A stretch of DNA of 64,000 nt. It comes from an uncultured Collinsella sp. (GTDB lineage Bacteria > Actinomycetota > Coriobacteriia > Coriobacteriales > Coriobacteriaceae). This document shows, piece after piece, positions 61,294 through 64,000 of the stretch; positions within the stretch are counted from its first letter, which is position 1; each line of letters begins with the position of its first letter. Below the pieces are notes generated by a model that was given only the letters and a program-made list of their open reading frames with translations, searched no databases and was not told the origin of the DNA. The stretch lies in the NCBI GenBank assembly GCA_958348225.1, contig CATVYG010000005.1:8721-72720 (forward strand), given 5' to 3'. Position numbers and translations under genes: made by a program.

Positions 61294-63735
61294 CTACCCC
61301 AGCGAGCGGTTGAGGGAGCCGAGCTCATCATTGCCCATGGTGCGCCACATTTGATAGATGCAGCCGCGCGCCAAGAAAAAGAAGCCGTTATCGACGAGTT
61401 GCACGGCGGCATCTGCGAGTTGATTGGTCACGGCGGGCACCGGCGGCAGCTCAAGACCTGCCTTGCGGATGGTCTCGACAGCCTCCTCAAACGTGGGCGG
61501 TTTGATGACGCCCATCTCGTTCATAAGGCCCTGCATTTCCTCCCGCGCACTGCCGCCCGACTCCTCGCCGCGCGGCACCAGGCGATAACATGCCAGCGCC
61601 AGCTCGAGCTGGTCGCAGTTCCAGTAGGCGAATGCCAGGCGATAGAACAGGTAGCCGATTGCAGAACGATCGCTGGCAATACGTAGGCCGTGGCGCGCCA
61701 CCTCGATAATCTCGTCAAAGCGCTCCAGACGCGCAAGCACGTTGATGAGCGCAAAGTGCGATTGCATGGACGAGCGTGCCAGATCGTAAAGATGGCGCAC
61801 CTCGGGCAGTGCTCGTTCAAAGTCCTCTTGCTCGGCGTAAAAGCTGCAGATCTCGTGCTGGGCAAAGTACAGCGCATCGGGCGCACGAAGGATTCGCACA
61901 GAGCGGTCTTCTTCCAACACCGGTAGCACCATGCGTACCAGCTGGTTATCGCAAAACTGCGTTTGAACCGGACCTGTCGCCAAAAGCTCGGCGACGGCGC
62001 ACTTAGCCTCCAACTCCTCGACAAGACGGGAAAAGCCTTCAAAGGCATCTGTACGGTCGACTTTTGCCTGCTCGCGCAATTCAACAACGCGGGCCACGTA
62101 TGGGTCGTCATCCTCTTCCATGACCTCCAACTCGTCAGCCGTATCGGCAAGCAGCAGATCGCGCAGCGCCGGCGGCAGTGTGCGATGGTCATCACGCGGA
62201 CGAGCATGAACCTCCGCAGGCTCAATCGTCTCCGGAGCGGTTGACTCATACGCCTCAAGCACACGCTTGCACGGCATATCGTCCATGTCCATGCTCTCAA
62301 GATCCTTGGCGACAGGCACGCAATCGGCCAGATAGGCCGCGCGCCCAAAGAAATACGTTGCGACAACGCGCTCGCCCTGCTCACTGTCGGGAGCAGCAAT
62401 CTGCACATAGCAGCGCGTGATGCAGGTGCCCGCGGCAAAACACGCTGCCGCAAGCGTAAGTGCCACGCGCGCATCGTGCTCCGCGGCCCAGATCGCGCGC
62501 ATGTCCTCGTCCAGCTCGCGCCAGGCGTCATCCTGAGCGTCGTATTCACGTTGTGGCATGGCATCCACGACAGACCGCCCAAACCGAACGAGCATAATCC
62601 CCTCGGCAACGTTTGCCCGATAGGTATAGTCGAGCCGTGTGACCACGTTAAGCGCCTCGACAATACGCGCGAAGCGGGTACGCACATCCCACTCACCGCC
62701 CGGCTGGCAAGCCACCGTACCCGGTTTGCCCCACGGGTTATCGCTCGAGGCCGTATCGAGCAGTCGGGGAACATCGTTGGTCGTCTTGGCGATATGCCAC
62801 GCATCAAAGAGCGCGCAGCCCTCAAGGCTCGGCGAGGATGCCGCAGGGGCCAATCCGGCCCCGATGCGCTCGAGGATGCCAGAGAGGCGGTTGAGACGGC
62901 ACTCGATGGCAAGCAGCATGTCAATCTCGTCCTGGTCCAGCAGGCTACGATCAAAATTGAGATAGAAAAGCTTTGAGCGATCGATGCGAGCCAGGCTCAT
63001 CTCGGACTTGGCGGCGATGGTGCGCAGTCGGGGCAAGTCAATTTCGCTCATAAGGGCGGCCGCATAACGCTCGATACCGCTCGGATTCTCGGCATGGTCG
63101 ACACGGTAGAGCAGCGTCTCGATAGCGTCAGGTAGCGGTGCCGTGTTAAAGCCCAAAAACACCTCGACCGGCTCGGGCAACTTTACGAGCTTTATTTTGT
63201 CGACAACGTTTTGCATGTCCGCATCGAGACCGTCGACGCCCGCCGTGTTCGCAATAGCGCTTTCGGAGTTGGCAAATATCACGTAGCGCAAGAACATCGA
63301 GGCCATGAACTCGCCGTAAGGAAGGGCGCGGGTCGAATTCCATGTCTCGTGGTCGGACTGCTCGCGCATGGGGCCTTCGGGAGAGCCGACGGTTCGCGCG
63401 CACGCGCGCATTGCACCGCTGGCTTCCCTTACCATAATCTCACCAATACTGGAATCCGACTCGTCAAGGACCAGCTCCATGTCGGGATCGTTGGGCAGCG
63501 GAGCCTCGCTAACGGGGCGGTCCACCTTGTACACCTCACCCGAAACGCTTACGTAGCCCAAAAGCGACACATGGCTTTTGCCAACGAATTCGACGACATA
63601 ACAAGATTCATGCTGGTCCTCGCCAAAGAGTTTCCAGACCACGCCATATGAGCGCCCCGCAGGCTGCTCGGGCATCGCCGGAAAGCGCTTCTTGGGATCG
63701 AGAAACCTGAGCTTGTATGTCGGACGCTCTGCCAC
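61294..63735 (-). CDS. Large protein of unknown function with a C-terminal TPR-like region
   Basis: An 813-residue soluble protein with no signal peptide or membrane helix. I do not recognise the N-terminal two thirds, which are mixed alpha/beta and acidic. Residues from about 640 form repeated helical pairs (RHLYDLARSSMQSHFALINV, then ASDRSAIGYLFYRLAFAYWN) typical of tetratricopeptide repeats. Start is the GTG at 63735 with AGGGTGA upstream. It sits between tRNA-Arg and tRNA-Ser genes on the same strand. A protein-interaction scaffold is possible; no catalytic motif is seen. Confidence 0.75.
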   Translation of the reverse strand: MAERPTYKLRFLDPKKRFPAMPEQPAGRSYGVVWKLFGEDQHESCYVVEFVGKSHVSLLGYVSVSGEVYKVDRPVSEAPLPNDPDMELVLDESDSSIGEIMVREASGAMRACARTVGSPEGPMREQSDHETWNSTRALPYGEFMASMFLRYVIFANSESAIANTAGVDGLDADMQNVVDKIKLVKLPEPVEVFLGFNTAPLPDAIETLLYRVDHAENPSGIERYAAALMSEIDLPRLRTIAAKSEMSLARIDRSKLFYLNFDRSLLDQDEIDMLLAIECRLNRLSGILERIGAGLAPAASSPSLEGCALFDAWHIAKTTNDVPRLLDTASSDNPWGKPGTVACQPGGEWDVRTRFARIVEALNVVTRLDYTYRANVAEGIMLVRFGRSVVDAMPQREYDAQDDAWRELDEDMRAIWAAEHDARVALTLAAACFAAGTCITRCYVQIAAPDSEQGERVVATYFFGRAAYLADCVPVAKDLESMDMDDMPCKRVLEAYESTAPETIEPAEVHARPRDDHRTLPPALRDLLLADTADELEVMEEDDDPYVARVVELREQAKVDRTDAFEGFSRLVEELEAKCAVAELLATGPVQTQFCDNQLVRMVLPVLEEDRSVRILRAPDALYFAQHEICSFYAEQEDFERALPEVRHLYDLARSSMQSHFALINVLARLERFDEIIEVARHGLRIASDRSAIGYLFYRLAFAYWNCDQLELALACYRLVPRGEESGGSAREEMQGLMNEMGVIKPPTFEEAVETIRKAGLELPPVPAVTNQLADAAVQLVDNGFFFLARGCIYQMWRTMGNDELGSLNRSLG

Positions 63736-63855
63736 GAAGTATCACCCTGATCGGTCGCTTGAAGAAGGAGTGGTCACGGATGGGCCGCGACACCTACTCG
63801 AAATCTTACACGAGTCGACAGGAAATAGTCCGCTTTACGCCCGCGCCTCGACCGA

Positions 63856-63866
63856 GGTTCGAATCC
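63856..63866 (+). other. Isolated tRNA T-arm-like sequence
   Basis: GGTTCGAATCC, the T-loop consensus, stands without a tRNA body, in the orientation opposite to the neighbouring tRNA-Arg. Likely a remnant or chance. Confidence 0.3.
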
Positions 63867-63881
63867 ATGCAGTGCTTACGT

Positions 63882-63909
63882 AAAAGAAAAGCCCCCGTTG
63901 CCGGGAGCT
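63882..63909 (-). terminator. Terminator after tRNA-Arg
   Basis: AGCTCCCGG pairs with CCGGGGGCT-type sequence (AGCCCCCG on the plus strand) around a short loop, then TTTTCTTTT on the minus strand. Confidence 0.8.
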
Positions 63910-63920
63910 TTAATCTCAAA

Positions 63921-63997
63921 TGGTGCGGCGTATAGGATTCGAACCTATGACGTTCTGATTCGTAGTCAGACCCTCTATCCAGCTGAGGTAACGCCGC
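63921..63997 (-). tRNA. tRNA-Arg (anticodon ACG)
   Basis: 77 nt with encoded CCA. Acceptor stem GCGGCGT/ACGCCGC, anticodon stem-loop TCTGACTACGAATCAGA reading ACG, T-arm with GGTTCGAATCC. The ACG anticodon implies A34-to-inosine editing by TadA. Confidence 0.95.
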
Positions 63998-64000
63998 AAC

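Noticed and set aside
63856..63866. Additional tRNA gene suggested by GGTTCGAATCC
   Set aside because: No acceptor, D or anticodon stem can be built around it; the motif is nearly palindromic and can arise by chance.

Overview
The window is high-GC DNA (roughly 60%) from a gut-type actinobacterium. I infer Coriobacteriia, most likely Collinsella or a close relative, from overall gene content, codon bias and intergenic repeat style; no rRNA or other marker settles the taxon. I support 45 protein genes (one cut by the left edge, one a deletion pseudogene), two tRNA genes, many hairpin terminators, several operator families and several unexplained palindromic repeats. There is no CRISPR array, complete insertion sequence or prophage.

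Positions 1-16.6 kb, almost all minus strand, form a pectin and galacturonate locus. A GH28 polygalacturonase, a pectin methylesterase fused to an acetylesterase-like hydrolase, a second alpha/beta hydrolase, an SGNH esterase and a GH105 hydrolase all lack signal peptides. A GPH/MFS symporter probably imports oligogalacturonides, which are then trimmed in the cytoplasm. UxaC, UxaB and UxaA convert galacturonate to 2-keto-3-deoxygluconate; its kinase and aldolase are not here. A LacI-family gene lies upstream of uxaC. Its likely operator (GGTGAACGTTCACC-like) occurs in pairs about 40 bp apart before uxaC, before the transporter and before GH105. Next to the upstream operator of each pair, and also upstream of the beta-galactosidase promoter, is a separate 29-bp motif made of two ACCGTTNA direct repeats 21 bp apart.

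Positions 16.7-20.6 kb hold a ferrous iron system (feoA, feoA, feoB and a Cys-rich FeoB-associated protein) with palindromic sites, then an HPr-like gene. Positions 21-27.5 kb hold an amino acid permease and an ebgA/ebgC-type beta-galactosidase pair with a divergent LacI regulator and three CAACCGGTTG operators. Positions 27.6-40.3 kb carry aspS, serB, a lactate racemase system (larB, a short larC, a TetR gene, larD, larA), ppc and hisS.

Positions 40.6-51.1 kb hold an M20 amidohydrolase with a deleted MFS partner, an EamA exporter, two abutting YhgE/Pip membrane proteins and htpG. Positions 51.3-64 kb hold a GNAT gene, a CpsB/CpsD/CpsC-type tyrosine phosphoregulatory trio, a PhoPR-like two-component pair, a lone pstB, a VanRS-like pair divergent from a D-Ala-D-Ala carboxypeptidase, tRNA-Ser(GCU), an 813-residue protein of unknown function and tRNA-Arg(ACG).

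The strongest leads are the shared 29-bp promoter element and a family of long intergenic hairpins. Two of these have perfect 29-bp arms that are unrelated in sequence but enclose the same core.
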